The position numbers and the translations under genes were made by a program. The notes beneath the pieces were generated by a model, which was not told where the DNA came from, did no database searches, and was given only the letters and a program-made list of their open reading frames with translations. 64,000 bases of DNA from CAZUGO01 sp964619935 (GTDB lineage: Bacteria > Planctomycetota > Phycisphaerae > UBA1845 > CAIVHJ01): contig CAZUGO010000015.1 of NCBI GenBank assembly GCA_964619935.1, positions 62,001 to 126,000 of the forward strand, given 5' to 3'. Below, in pieces: positions 1-8,629 of this stretch. Each line of letters starts with the position of its first letter. Position 1 is the first letter of the stretch.

Positions 1-2271
1 CAGGGGGTCGGGTTCGCTCGGCTGGTGGCGGTATGCCTGCTGGCGACCGCCTCGGCGTGGGCTGATCCGCCGGCCACGCGGATCGAGGTCGTTGCGGACC
101 GCTCGGCGGTGGTGCCGGGGGGAACCCTTGAGGTCGCCTTTCAATTCCACATCCCGGACCACTGGCACATCTATTGGCAGAACAGCGGTGACAGCGGCAT
201 GCCGCCCAAGGTGGTCTGGAAGCTGCCCCCGGGGTTCAGCACCGGCCCGCTGCGCCACCCGCCGCCGCAGCGACACGTCGACCCCCGGGGTGACCTGGTG
301 ACCTTCATCCACGAGGGCACTCCGGTGCTGATCGCGACGGTGACCGCGCCGGGCGACCTGCAACCCGGGACCTCGGTGGATCTCCACGGGGAGCTGCGCG
401 GACTGGTGTGTCGCGAACGCTGCATCCCGTTGAGCCGGCCCTTCAGCCTGACGCTGCCGGTGGCTGCCGCCGACCTTGGTCCCGGCAAACAGGCCGAGCT
501 GTTTGCCTCGGCCCATGCCGCCTTGCCGAAGCCGGCGGAGCAAGCGGAGTATCTCAGGATCACGCCCTCGGTCAGCAGCCGGCCGATCGGTCCCAAGTCG
601 AAGTTCACCTTGACCGTCGCCCTGGAGGTGCAGCCCGGGTACCACATTCAGTCCCACACGCCGCTGAGTCCGGACTTGATTGCCACCGACGTGTTCCTGG
701 AGGCCACCGAGGGGATCTTCTTTGAGCGCGGTCGCTTTCCGGCGCACACCGTCCGCACCGTTCGCAAGATGAAGGTGGCGGAGTACGCCGGGACGGTCGA
801 GGTCACATTCGAGGGCGAGGCCGACAACACCTTGCCGCCGGGTCCGTTGACGTTCGGCGGCGTGGTCACCTATCAGGCCTGCGATGCACTGGGGCGCTGT
901 TTTGCACCGCAGCATGTCACCTGGTCCATGGACGTGCCTACCACCGCGTCGCCAGGGCCGCCGCCCGCCGGCGCGGCGCCGCCGAATGCCCCGGCAGTGC
1001 CGGCGGCTCCAGCTCCGGCTGTCGGTCCGCAGGGCTCGCTGCTGTGGTATCTCTTCGCGGCGGTGGTCGGTGGGTTGATCCTGAATGTCATGCCCTGCGT
1101 GCTGCCGGTGGTCTCGATCAAGGTCCTGAGCTTCGTGCAGCAGGCTGGCGAGGAGCGCCGCCGGGTGTTGCACCTCGGTTTGGCTTTCTGTGGCGGGATC
1201 ATGGTGTCCTTCGGCGTGCTGGCCGGCGTGGTCATCGTGTTGCAGCAGGCGGGCCAATCGGTGGGGTGGGGCTTCCAACTCAGCAACCCGGTGGTGGTCG
1301 TGGTCATGACCAGCATCATCTTCGTCTTCGGGTTGAGTTTGTTCGGGGTCTTTGAGTTTAACCTGCCCGGTCGGGCCAGCGCCCGGCTGGGCGCCCAGGA
1401 AGCCCGCGAAGGGCTGGAAGGTTCCTTCATGAAGGGTGTGCTGGCCACGGTGCTGGCCACGCCGTGCACCGCCCCGTTCCTGGGTTCGGCGGTCGGGTAC
1501 GCCCTGCAACAGCCCCCGCACATCATTATGCTGATGATGCTGGCCGTCGGCGCGGGGATGGCCCTGCCGTATCTGCTGCTCACCGCTCAACCGGCGTGGA
1601 TGCGTTTTCTGCCGCGCCCGGGACCGTGGATGGAGCACTTCAAGCAGTTCATGGGGTTCGTCCTGATGGGCACCGTGGTCTGGCTGCTGCGAATCCTCGC
1701 GGACCTGATGGATGCCTCCGGTCTGGTTTGGACCCTCGCGTTTCTGTGTTTCCTGGCGCTGGCCTGCTGGCTGATCGGCATGGTCGGTCCGACGATGTCG
1801 CCGTCGCGACAGGTATTGCAGTGGGGCGGAGCCATGGCGGTGATCGCCGCCGGCGCGGTGCTGTCGTTCAGCGCCCCGAGCGCCGCCGGCGTCGTGCCCT
1901 GGGAGCCCTGGCAGCGGAACATCGGGCCGCAATTGGCGAGCGAGGGCTACACCGTGTACCTGGATTACACGGCCACCTGGTGCGCCACCTGTCAGACCAA
2001 CAAGAAATTCGTGCTGGAGCGCGGCGCGGTCCAGAAGCAGTTCCGTGAGCTGGGCGTGCGACCGATCAAGGCGGATTGGACCCGACAGCCACAGGACATG
2101 ACCGACGAGTTGCTGCGTTTTGACCGCAAGGGGGTCCCGCTGAATCTGGTGTTTCCGGCGAACCGCCCCGCGGAGGTGATCGTGCTGCCGGAAATCCTGA
2201 CCACCGATATCGTGCTGGACGCCCTCCGCCGGGCCGGCCCGTCGGCCCCCGATTCGCTGGCCCGCCGCTGA
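1..2271 (+). CDS. dsbD: DsbD-family protein-disulfide reductase (5' partial)
   Basis: Membrane thiol reductase that would pass electrons from the cytoplasm to periplasmic thiols. The N-terminal part has a DsbD-alpha-like immunoglobulin fold with a C-x3-C pair (LVCRERC, near base 409). A Pro/Ala linker (bases 955-1025) leads to a multi-helix membrane domain with the two signature cysteine motifs NVMPCVLP (about 1085) and ATPCTAPF (about 1459). A C-terminal thioredoxin-like domain carries WCATC (cysteines at 1981 and 1990). This is the usual three-part DsbD/ScsB order. The frame is open from base 1. A GTG at 25 could start it, but the signal peptide (RLVAVCLLATASAWA) reads better with residues before base 25, so the true start probably lies outside the window. 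The substrate partner is not visible. Confidence 0.88.
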   Translation, partial: QGVGFARLVAVCLLATASAWADPPATRIEVVADRSAVVPGGTLEVAFQFHIPDHWHIYWQNSGDSGMPPKVVWKLPPGFSTGPLRHPPPQRHVDPRGDLVTFIHEGTPVLIATVTAPGDLQPGTSVDLHGELRGLVCRERCIPLSRPFSLTLPVAAADLGPGKQAELFASAHAALPKPAEQAEYLRITPSVSSRPIGPKSKFTLTVALEVQPGYHIQSHTPLSPDLIATDVFLEATEGIFFERGRFPAHTVRTVRKMKVAEYAGTVEVTFEGEADNTLPPGPLTFGGVVTYQACDALGRCFAPQHVTWSMDVPTTASPGPPPAGAAPPNAPAVPAAPAPAVGPQGSLLWYLFAAVVGGLILNVMPCVLPVVSIKVLSFVQQAGEERRRVLHLGLAFCGGIMVSFGVLAGVVIVLQQAGQSVGWGFQLSNPVVVVVMTSIIFVFGLSLFGVFEFNLPGRASARLGAQEAREGLEGSFMKGVLATVLATPCTAPFLGSAVGYALQQPPHIIMLMMLAVGAGMALPYLLLTAQPAWMRFLPRPGPWMEHFKQFMGFVLMGTVVWLLRILADLMDASGLVWTLAFLCFLALACWLIGMVGPTMSPSRQVLQWGGAMAVIAAGAVLSFSAPSAAGVVPWEPWQRNIGPQLASEGYTVYLDYTATWCATCQTNKKFVLERGAVQKQFRELGVRPIKADWTRQPQDMTDELLRFDRKGVPLNLVFPANRPAEVIVLPEILTTDIVLDALRRAGPSAPDSLARR

Positions 2272-2317
2272 GGCCTCGCTTGCTGTCCCCTAGGGGTTGT
2301 GGTACACCAGATCCATC

Positions 2318-2800
2318 GTGAAATTGTCTCCCGAACAACTCGCGGCCCTCGGACCGGCCAAGGCCCTGGCGCTGGCCTGTTATGGCGAGGACATGGCTGC
2401 CTACCGATATCTGCAACTGTCCGAGAAGGCGGAACGATCGCAGGACCGCGCCGAATTTCGCGACATGGTCGCCGAAGAGCAGGACCACCGTGACGGCCTG
2501 CAGCAGTTGCTGGACGCCCACTACCCGGGATCGGAATTCGTGCTGACGCCCGACGAGAAACAGATGGTCGAGAGCGGTTCGCGTTCCCTGAAGATCACCG
2601 ATCGCAACAGCTTCGAGGAGGCCGTGCGGCTGGTGATCGAGTCGGAGCGACTCACGGCCCAGTTCTACGCCCAGATGGCCTCATTCGTGGACGTCCCCGA
2701 AATCCGGGCGATGTTCCGGGACTTGGCCGACGAGGGCGTCAAACACCACCAGCGCCTGCGACAGATCGCCGCCGAGAACCACATCTCCTGCGATCCCTGA
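2318..2800 (+). CDS. Ferritin-like / rubrerythrin-type di-iron protein
   Basis: About 160 residues, predicted all-helical. It has repeated acidic/His metal-binding patterns typical of ferritin-like four-helix bundles: YGEDMAAYRYL, AEEQDHRDGL, VIESERLTAQFY and DEGVKHHQRL. These give four Glu-rich helices with E-x2-H-type ligands, as in the rubrerythrin or DUF2202-like groups. It has no C-terminal rubredoxin Cys4 domain, so it is a stand-alone bundle. The likely role is iron binding or peroxide handling in the cytoplasm, which is inference from the family. I prefer the GTG at 2318 (MKLSPEQLAALGPAKAL) over a TTG at 2297, because the extra residues MWYTRSI look non-native. It stands alone between dsbD and mrp. 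Confidence 0.75.
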   Translation: MKLSPEQLAALGPAKALALACYGEDMAAYRYLQLSEKAERSQDRAEFRDMVAEEQDHRDGLQQLLDAHYPGSEFVLTPDEKQMVESGSRSLKITDRNSFEEAVRLVIESERLTAQFYAQMASFVDVPEIRAMFRDLADEGVKHHQRLRQIAAENHISCDP

Positions 2801-2915
2801 CCGGGGTGCGGTCCGCGGGAACGGTGGTCCTGCCGTCTGAAATGCGCTATAGTACCACGAACCGGGAACCGCCACCGCCGCACGACATCCCGTGCACACA
2901 TAGGGAGCCGGCCGA

Positions 2916-3998
2916 ATGCCCGCCGTTACCAAAGCGCAGGTCATGGAGCAGTTGCGGACCGTTCACGATCCGGAGCTGCACAAAGACCTGGTCACGTTAA
3001 ACATGATCAAGAACGTGGCCATCTGCGAAGGGCTGGTCAAGGTGCACGTCGAATTGACCACGCCCGCGTGCCCGCTGAAGGACACCATTCAAAAGGACGT
3101 CACCGCTGCCGTCACCCGCATCGAAGGCGTGCGGCAGGTCGAGTTGGAGTGGAGCGCCCAGGTTCGCGAGCACCGCCAGACCCAAGTCAAGCTGCCGGGC
3201 GTCAAGAACATCATCGCCGTCGGAGCCGGCAAGGGCGGCGTGGGCAAGAGCACCGCGGCGGTGTTGTTGGCCGTGGGGCTCAAGCGCGACGGGGCCAGAG
3301 TCGGCCTGATGGATGCCGATGTCTACGGCCCATCCATTCCGACCATGACCGGGGTCGCCGGGCGCAAGCCGGTGGTCCAGGACGACAAGATTCAGCCCAT
3401 CGACCTGGACGGCCTCAAGATCATGAGCATCGGCTTCATGGTCGAGAAGGACAACCCCATCATCTGGCGCGGGCCGATGGTCCACGGGGTGGTCAAGCAG
3501 TTCTTGGAGCAAGTCTCCTGGGGCGAGATCGACTACCTGATCGTCGACTTGCCGCCGGGGACCGGCGATGTGCCGCTGACCCTGGCCCAGTCGATTCCCA
3601 TGACCGGCGCCGTGGTGGTCTGCACGCCGCAGGATGTCGCCCTGCTGGATGCGGTTCGGGCGGTGCGGATGTACCAGAAGCTACAGGTTCCGTGCATCGG
3701 CATCATTGAGAACATGAGCTACTACCTGTGCCCGCACTGCGGCCACCGCGACGAGATCTTCTCCCACGGCGGCGCCGAGAAGGCCGCCGCGGACCTGAAT
3801 GTACCGTTCCTGGGCGGCATTCCGCTGAACGTGCAGATTCGGATTCACTGCGATGCCGGCACGCCCGAAGCCCACTTCAGCGGCGGCGACCCCGAGGTCG
3901 CCGCGGCCATCCAGTCGGTGGTCCGTGCGATGGCCGGCCGCATCAGCGTCAAGAACATGTTGCAGGTCGCCCAACCCACATTGACCATAGAACGATGA
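2916..3998 (+). CDS. mrp: Mrp/NBP35-family Fe-S cluster carrier ATPase
   Basis: Cytoplasmic P-loop scaffold or carrier for Fe-S cluster assembly (Mrp/ApbC family). The N-terminal ~90 residues form a MIP18/DUF59 domain (VHDPELHKDLVTLNMI...). Then come the deviant Walker A GAGKGGVGKST (residues ~103-113), the Walker B-like region DYLIVDLPPGTGD, and the conserved CPHC pair (C272/C275) that bridges a cluster between two subunits. The length of 360 aa is typical. The start is the ATG at 2916, preceded by AGGGAG at 2902. A -10-like TATAGT lies at 2848-2853. The stop overlaps the nth start (ATGA), so the Fe-S carrier is translationally coupled to a [4Fe-4S] enzyme, which makes functional sense. Confidence 0.95.
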   Translation: MPAVTKAQVMEQLRTVHDPELHKDLVTLNMIKNVAICEGLVKVHVELTTPACPLKDTIQKDVTAAVTRIEGVRQVELEWSAQVREHRQTQVKLPGVKNIIAVGAGKGGVGKSTAAVLLAVGLKRDGARVGLMDADVYGPSIPTMTGVAGRKPVVQDDKIQPIDLDGLKIMSIGFMVEKDNPIIWRGPMVHGVVKQFLEQVSWGEIDYLIVDLPPGTGDVPLTLAQSIPMTGAVVVCTPQDVALLDAVRAVRMYQKLQVPCIGIIENMSYYLCPHCGHRDEIFSHGGAEKAAADLNVPFLGGIPLNVQIRIHCDAGTPEAHFSGGDPEVAAAIQSVVRAMAGRISVKNMLQVAQPTLTIER

Positions 3999-4717
3999 GT
4001 GGGGTCTGCGAAACCATTGCCGACAAGAAACACCGGGCCGCCAAAGTAATCCGCCGGCTGCGCCGCCTGTATGGCGACGCCGATTGCGCCCTGGTCCACC
4101 GCAATGCCTGGCAACTGCTGATCTCCACCATCCTCTCCGCTCAATCCACCGATGAGAACGTCAATCGCGTGACCCGCACGCTGTATCGCAAGTACCGCAA
4201 GCCCGCCGATTTCCTGGCCGTCCCGCCCGAGGAACTGGAAGACGACATTCGCTCCAGCGGGTTCTATCGCCAGAAGACCAAGAGCATCCGCGGTACCTGC
4301 CGGCTGCTGCTCGACGACTTCGGCGGGGAAGTGCCTGACACCATGGAGCACCTGCTGCGGCTGCCTGGCGTGGCCCGCAAGACCGCCAATGTGGTGCTGG
4401 GCACCTGGTTCCATCAGAACGTCGGCGTGGTGGTGGATACCCACGTCGGCCGCCTGGCCGAGCGCCTGGGGCTGACCTGGAACGGTCGCAACAGCAAGGA
4501 CGCCGTGCGCATCGAGCAGGACCTGATCGAGTTGGTGCCGCGCAAGGACTGGACCTTCCTCAGTCACGCCCTAATCCGGCACGGCCGCGAGGTCTGTTCG
4601 GCGCGCAAGCCGGACTGCGCCTCCTGCCAGCTTTCGGCCTGGTGCCCGTCAGCATTTGCGGTGGGTGCGGCCCGGTCCTCGCCGCGGTCGATAACCGGCG
4701 CTAAACCGAGACCATGA
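3995..4717 (+). CDS. nth: Endonuclease III (DNA glycosylase/AP lyase)
   Basis: Base-excision repair glycosylase that removes oxidised pyrimidines and nicks at abasic sites. The 240 aa contain the helix-hairpin-helix LPGVARKTANVV with catalytic Lys129 and the GPD-region Asp148 (VVVDTHVGR). A C-terminal [4Fe-4S] loop has cysteine spacing C201-x6-C208-x2-C211-x5-C217. The start is the ATG at 3995, overlapping the mrp stop by ATGA; the open frame runs further upstream but without homology. About 20 residues follow the cluster and look like a non-conserved tail. The stop again overlaps the next gene by ATGA, giving a three-gene coupled unit mrp-nth-HAD. Confidence 0.95.
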   Translation: MSGVCETIADKKHRAAKVIRRLRRLYGDADCALVHRNAWQLLISTILSAQSTDENVNRVTRTLYRKYRKPADFLAVPPEELEDDIRSSGFYRQKTKSIRGTCRLLLDDFGGEVPDTMEHLLRLPGVARKTANVVLGTWFHQNVGVVVDTHVGRLAERLGLTWNGRNSKDAVRIEQDLIELVPRKDWTFLSHALIRHGREVCSARKPDCASCQLSAWCPSAFAVGAARSSPRSITGAKPRP

Positions 4718-5397
4718 CAGCACAGGTCCAGGCCATCCTGATGGACTTTTACGGCACCGTGGCCGACGGCGACCGCCACCAGGTGGAACGTACCTGCGGC
4801 CACCTGGTCCGCGACTTGGGCCTGCCGATCTCCGCCGCGGACTTCGCCCTGCGCTGGGGCCGCCGCTTCTTCGCCACCGTCGATGGCAGCAACCATGACC
4901 AGTTCCGCACGCTGCGCGAGTGCGAATACATCAGCCTGCGGGCAACCCTCGCGGAGTTCGAGGCCTCGTGCGACGTTGAGCCCTACGTCGAAGAGCTGGT
5001 GCGCTACTGGCAGTCTCCGCCGCTGCACGCCGAAGCCAAGACCGCGCTGAGCGACCTCACCGTGCCGGTGTGCTGTGTCTCGAATGCCGACGACGCCGAC
5101 GTGAAGGCCGCCATCGTCGCCCATGGGCTGCACTTCGATGCCGTGGTCAGCTCGGAGTGGGCGCGCAGCTACAAACCCGATTCGGCGATCTTCGAGCGGG
5201 CCCTGGATCTGCTGGGCGTGGACCCGAAGCACTGCATGCACGTCGGCGACTCCCTGCACAGCGACGTCGGCGGTGCCCAGCGGTTGGGAATCCGCACCGT
5301 GTGGATCGAGCGCGACGGACGGATCAGCGACATCGGCAACGCCCGCCCAGATTTTAAGATCAAGTCCTTGTTGGAGTTGCGGAACATTCTGACGTAG
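4714..5397 (+). CDS. HAD-superfamily hydrolase
   Basis: Haloacid-dehalogenase-type phosphatase of 227 aa. All four HAD motifs are visible: motif I DFYGT with nucleophile Asp11, motif II VSNADD, motif III Lys in KPDSAIFERAL, and motif IV HVGDSLHSDVGGA. A helical C1 cap (residues ~20-90) places it with the phosphoglycolate phosphatase/YjjG-like subfamily. The nucleophile is followed by Tyr rather than the usual x-D acid/base residue (DFYGT instead of DxDGT). This occurs in some dehalogenase-like members and leaves the exact reaction open. It is translationally coupled to nth through ATGA, so a role in damaged-nucleotide or metabolite clean-up is possible but unproven. Confidence 0.85.
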   Translation: MTAQVQAILMDFYGTVADGDRHQVERTCGHLVRDLGLPISAADFALRWGRRFFATVDGSNHDQFRTLRECEYISLRATLAEFEASCDVEPYVEELVRYWQSPPLHAEAKTALSDLTVPVCCVSNADDADVKAAIVAHGLHFDAVVSSEWARSYKPDSAIFERALDLLGVDPKHCMHVGDSLHSDVGGAQRLGIRTVWIERDGRISDIGNARPDFKIKSLLELRNILT

Positions 5398-5401
5398 CTC
5401 C

Positions 5402-5430
5402 TTGGATCTTGTATGGCCCATGTGTATATT
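5402..5430 (+). promoter_or_regulatory. Sigma70-like promoter for the Gly/Tyr-rich secreted protein
   Basis: TTGGAT (5402-5407), a 17-base spacer, then TATATT (5425-5430), inside a short AT-rich island between the HAD gene stop and the ATG at 5506. The island stands out strongly from the GC-rich surroundings. The predicted start is near 5437, leaving a leader of about 70 bases. Confidence 0.55.
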
Positions 5431-5505
5431 TAACATAGTAGAAGTATATGGTTTCTGGGTTGGGGCCGAGCGTAGGCGCCCCTTGTGGCTGGGGAGGAGC
5501 TTCCG

Positions 5506-6906
5506 ATGCATCGCAACGCAAAGATCATCGTGATGACATTGGTTACCGGACTTTGCATGGACGTCCCCGGGTTTGCGGAGGGTCCGCGGCGCGCCTCGCG
5601 TGGACCTGCGGTGCGCAGCGGCGGCGGATCCACCTGGAGGGGGATGAGCGGCCCACGGTCGCGCGGAGGGAGCCGTTCGGTGGGCGTCAGTCGTCCCTCG
5701 CGGGGATCACGCAACTCGGGAATCGCAGTGCGGCCCCGGGGTAGCTTTCAATCGGCGGGCCGCAGCGGCTCAATCGGTGTGCGGCGGGTGGACCGCGGTG
5801 CTCAACGCTCCGGCATCAGCGTGCGCCGTCCGGGTGCCTTCGGCGACCTGCGATCGGGACCGTCCCGGCGGGTGGCCCCACAGTTGGCAACCCCCTCGGC
5901 CGTTCGCCCCCGGCGGGAGGCCCAGCCGCAGCGGCGTTCGGCGCCGATCACCGTTCGCCGACCCGAAGTCCGGACTACGCCACAGGGTCTGGTGAGACGC
6001 AGTCCGGGCGCTGGCGCACCGATCGAAGTTCGGCGGCAGACTCCACCGCTGACTCGTCGGTCGATTGAGCCGTCCGGCGAGGTCAGATCCTTTCCGATCA
6101 TGTCGAATCCGCGCAACCGGTCGACGGGTACGCCCAACGTGCGGAGCCTGGGAACGGCCAATAGGTCTGCGCGGCCCGCGGTCGGCGCTGGCCGCGGCTC
6201 CGGCACCGCCGAGATCCGACCCTTCGGCCGGCTGAGCGGAACTCGCTCGGGTCGACCCGCGACCGGCACGCTGTACGGCAACAGTGGTCGGCGCGGCCAC
6301 GATCGTCCGCACGGTTTCAGCGGCGTGGATGTCGACATCAATCGCGGTCGTCACTCCGGGTATTACGTGCAGGAAGCGGGGCGCTTCTCGAGGGATCCAC
6401 ACCGCAAGCATGGTCGCCATCATGGTTACGACAACGATAGCTGGGGATTCGGCGTGCACGTGGGTGGCCTGGGCTTCGGCTATCGCCAGAACGACTACGG
6501 CTGTGATTATTACGGCTATCGCGGCGGCGGCTACGGCTGGGCGGGCTATGGTTACGGCCCGAGTTGGTCGGTCGGCTGCCGGAATTACGGTTACAACTAC
6601 GGCTATGGCTACGGGTGGTATCCCGGCGCCGGCCGTCTGGGATTCTGGCAGACGCAGTCCTATGGGCGCTGCCTGAGCCCGTCGTACGCGACCCACTACG
6701 TGCCGCTGTTTTATCCGAACGACGGCTGGACCTTGCCCGGATACACCATCTACGAAGCGCCGCCGCCCTGTTATGATACGGCTCCGTACTGCGCGACCCT
6801 GTCCTACAGTTGCGGCTACGATTGGCCGTTGAGCTATTGGAGCACGCCGTATGCGTCGACCGGGTTCGTCAGCTACGTCGACCACGGATGGCGCACCTGC
6901 TATTGA
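5506..6906 (+). CDS. Secreted Arg/Gly/Ser-rich and Gly/Tyr-rich low-complexity protein
   Basis: I do not recognise a family. The start is the ATG at 5506, with GAGGAG six bases upstream. The N-terminus MHRNAKIIVMTLVTGLCM...GFAEG looks like a signal peptide. The next ~240 residues are strongly basic and low in complexity, with loose repeats built on R-(S/N)-GI-x-V-R-(P/R) (RNSGIAVRPRG, RSGSIGVRRV, RSGISVRRPG). From about residue 270 the composition switches to His/Asp, then to Gly/Tyr repeats (GYGYGPSW, YGYNYGYGYGWYPG). The C-terminus has about ten cysteines and many Tyr, Trp and Pro residues. This resembles structural or matrix proteins more than enzymes. It is monocistronic, with its own promoter upstream and a hairpin downstream. 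Confidence 0.7.
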   Translation: MHRNAKIIVMTLVTGLCMDVPGFAEGPRRASRGPAVRSGGGSTWRGMSGPRSRGGSRSVGVSRPSRGSRNSGIAVRPRGSFQSAGRSGSIGVRRVDRGAQRSGISVRRPGAFGDLRSGPSRRVAPQLATPSAVRPRREAQPQRRSAPITVRRPEVRTTPQGLVRRSPGAGAPIEVRRQTPPLTRRSIEPSGEVRSFPIMSNPRNRSTGTPNVRSLGTANRSARPAVGAGRGSGTAEIRPFGRLSGTRSGRPATGTLYGNSGRRGHDRPHGFSGVDVDINRGRHSGYYVQEAGRFSRDPHRKHGRHHGYDNDSWGFGVHVGGLGFGYRQNDYGCDYYGYRGGGYGWAGYGYGPSWSVGCRNYGYNYGYGYGWYPGAGRLGFWQTQSYGRCLSPSYATHYVPLFYPNDGWTLPGYTIYEAPPPCYDTAPYCATLSYSCGYDWPLSYWSTPYASTGFVSYVDHGWRTCY

Positions 6907-6916
6907 GTGGCTGGTG

Positions 6917-6946
6917 CCGCCGGTGGCCACGTCTGACTACCGGCGG
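6917..6946 (+). terminator. Inverted repeat between convergent genes
   Basis: CCGCCGGT (6917-6924) and ACCGGCGG (6939-6946) form a perfect 8-bp stem with a 14-base loop, just after the Gly/Tyr-rich gene and before the end of the convergent MATE gene. There is no U-tract, so a factor-independent terminator is only possible. Confidence 0.35.
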
Positions 6947-7040
6947 ACCGCCGCGGATCAGGTGGTGAGTCCACCGCTTTCCGGGGAGCCGCGTCGCGAA
7001 ACCGGAGCCCAGGGGTCGCAAGACCGGTGGGCCAGCTGCG

Positions 7041-8462
7041 CTAGACCGACTTGGCAGTCCAGCGGGCCCTGCTGAAGCGACTGGCCGCCAGCAGGGCGCG
7101 CAGGACCAGATCGGAACACATTCCGATCCAGGCGCCGAACAGACCGCCCTTGAGCACTACGCCACAATAATACGCCACCGGGATGCGCACCCCGAACACA
7201 CCGACCACCGTGAACACCAGTGGGAAGCGGGTGTCGCCGGCGCCGCGCAAGGCGCTGATGTAGATGATCATGGGGATGAGCGCAGGCTGAGCGAAGGCCC
7301 CCAGGCGTAATGCCGGCACCCCCTGGGCCTGTACCGCCGGATCGTTACTCCAGAGGTCATAAATGGTTTCCGCGGACAGGTAGTAGACCGCGGTGATCAG
7401 CAGGCTGAAGGGCACCAGTTGCAGCACGGCCAGATGCCCGGTGCGAACCGCCTGCCGCGGCGCCCCGGAGCCCAGCGCCTGGCCGACCAGGGTGGCGGCC
7501 GCGATGCCCCAGGCCATGGCGGGGAGATACGAGAAGGACTCGATGCGCACCCCGATCATGTGGGCGGCGTAGGCAGCGATCCCGGTTTGGGTGTCGGGTG
7601 TCACCCGGGTGATGAAGGTCAGAAAAATGAAGTGGCCGCTCCACATCAGCGCCGAATCGAGGCCGGCCGGACCGCCGATGGACAGCAGCCGGCGGGCCGA
7701 GGGCAACCGAATGCCCATGTCGGCCCAGCGGACCTGCAAGCCGCTGCGGCCCCGAAACAGGGTCCAGACCATCGCCACACCGCCCACCGACCGGGCGGTG
7801 ACCGTGCCGACGGCGATGCCGGTGACGCCCCACGCCGGCAGGGGACCCACGCCCAGTGACAACCCCGCTGACACGATGATATTGACGACATTGACCCCAA
7901 TCATGATCAACATCGGGGTCAAGGTATTGCCGGCACCGCGCAAGCACGCCGCCCCGATCAGCAGATAGGCGAACATGAACTGGCCGAACGCATCGATCCG
8001 CAAGTAGCGGGTGGCCACGGCGGCGGCGTCATCGGCCAGACCCATCATGCGGGGCAGGCTGCCCGCGGCGGCCAGCAAACCGATCATCAATGCCGCGCCC
8101 ACGATGGCGGCCAAGGCCAGCGACTGGTTGGTGATATGATCGGCTTCCGCTCGATCTCGGCGACCGCTGGCCCGGGCCACCACGGCGGTCGAACCGACGC
8201 CGACAAACCCGGTGAGCATGGTCGCCAGCCAGCCGACATAGGAGGCCAGACCCACCGCCGCGGTGGCATCCTTGCTGATCTGGCCGGCCAGAAAGGTGTC
8301 CACCAGGCCAACGGCAATGTTGCAGAACTGCTCGCCAAGCACGGGCAGGGCCAGCAGGCACAGCGCCTTGGAGATGGCTCGGTTGTTCAGCGGATACGAA
8401 TCAGCCGGCGGGCGCGGCGTATCCGCCGGGTCGGGCATTGAAGTGGAGGGTGCACGTGCCAT
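7041..8462 (-). CDS. MATE-family efflux transporter
   Basis: Inner-membrane Na+ or H+ antiporter of the multidrug and toxic compound extrusion family, 473 aa. It shows twelve hydrophobic segments and two related halves. The first half opens with ALPVLGEQFCNIAVGLVDTFLAGQIS and continues with VGSTAVVARASGRRD. The second half repeats GGPAGLDSALMWSGHFIFLTFI and GQALGSGAPRQAVRTG. These are the conserved DinF/NorM-like patterns. The start is the ATG at 8462, and a second ATG about eight codons in is also possible. It is divergent from the PIN-TRAM gene and has no operon partner. The substrate cannot be told from sequence. Confidence 0.9.
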   Translation of the reverse strand: MARAPSTSMPDPADTPRPPADSYPLNNRAISKALCLLALPVLGEQFCNIAVGLVDTFLAGQISKDATAAVGLASYVGWLATMLTGFVGVGSTAVVARASGRRDRAEADHITNQSLALAAIVGAALMIGLLAAAGSLPRMMGLADDAAAVATRYLRIDAFGQFMFAYLLIGAACLRGAGNTLTPMLIMIGVNVVNIIVSAGLSLGVGPLPAWGVTGIAVGTVTARSVGGVAMVWTLFRGRSGLQVRWADMGIRLPSARRLLSIGGPAGLDSALMWSGHFIFLTFITRVTPDTQTGIAAYAAHMIGVRIESFSYLPAMAWGIAAATLVGQALGSGAPRQAVRTGHLAVLQLVPFSLLITAVYYLSAETIYDLWSNDPAVQAQGVPALRLGAFAQPALIPMIIYISALRGAGDTRFPLVFTVVGVFGVRIPVAYYCGVVLKGGLFGAWIGMCSDLVLRALLAASRFSRARWTAKSV

Positions 8463-8536
8463 CGGCCTGTTTCATGGAAAGCGTACCGCCGGTGCCCGGA
8501 TTGTACCCGTGGCGCGGGGTTCCGTCACCGCTGGGC

Positions 8537-8563
8537 CATCACGACCATCACGACCATCACGAC
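8537..8563 (+). repeat. Three perfect 9-bp direct repeats in a divergent promoter region
   Basis: CATCACGAC occurs three times head to tail (8537, 8546, 8555). It lies about 10 bases upstream of the predicted -35 box of the PIN-TRAM gene and 75 bases upstream of the divergent MATE gene. It could be an activator or repressor site, or a simple-sequence expansion. Confidence 0.6.
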
Positions 8564-8573
8564 CGCGGCGACG

Positions 8574-8601
8574 TTGCTCCCGCGTGAGGCGCTGGTATAC
8601 T
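8574..8601 (+). promoter_or_regulatory. Sigma70-like promoter of the PIN-TRAM gene
   Basis: TTGCTC (8574-8579), a 16-base spacer and TATACT (8596-8601), 29 bases before the GTG at 8630. Confidence 0.5.
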
Positions 8602-8629
8602 CTAGCCTACATTTTGTATCCGCACCCAG

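Noticed and set aside
1044..2048. Several 100-200 codon frames inside dsbD
   Set aside because: They are out-of-frame shadows of a clearly real gene with conserved motifs.
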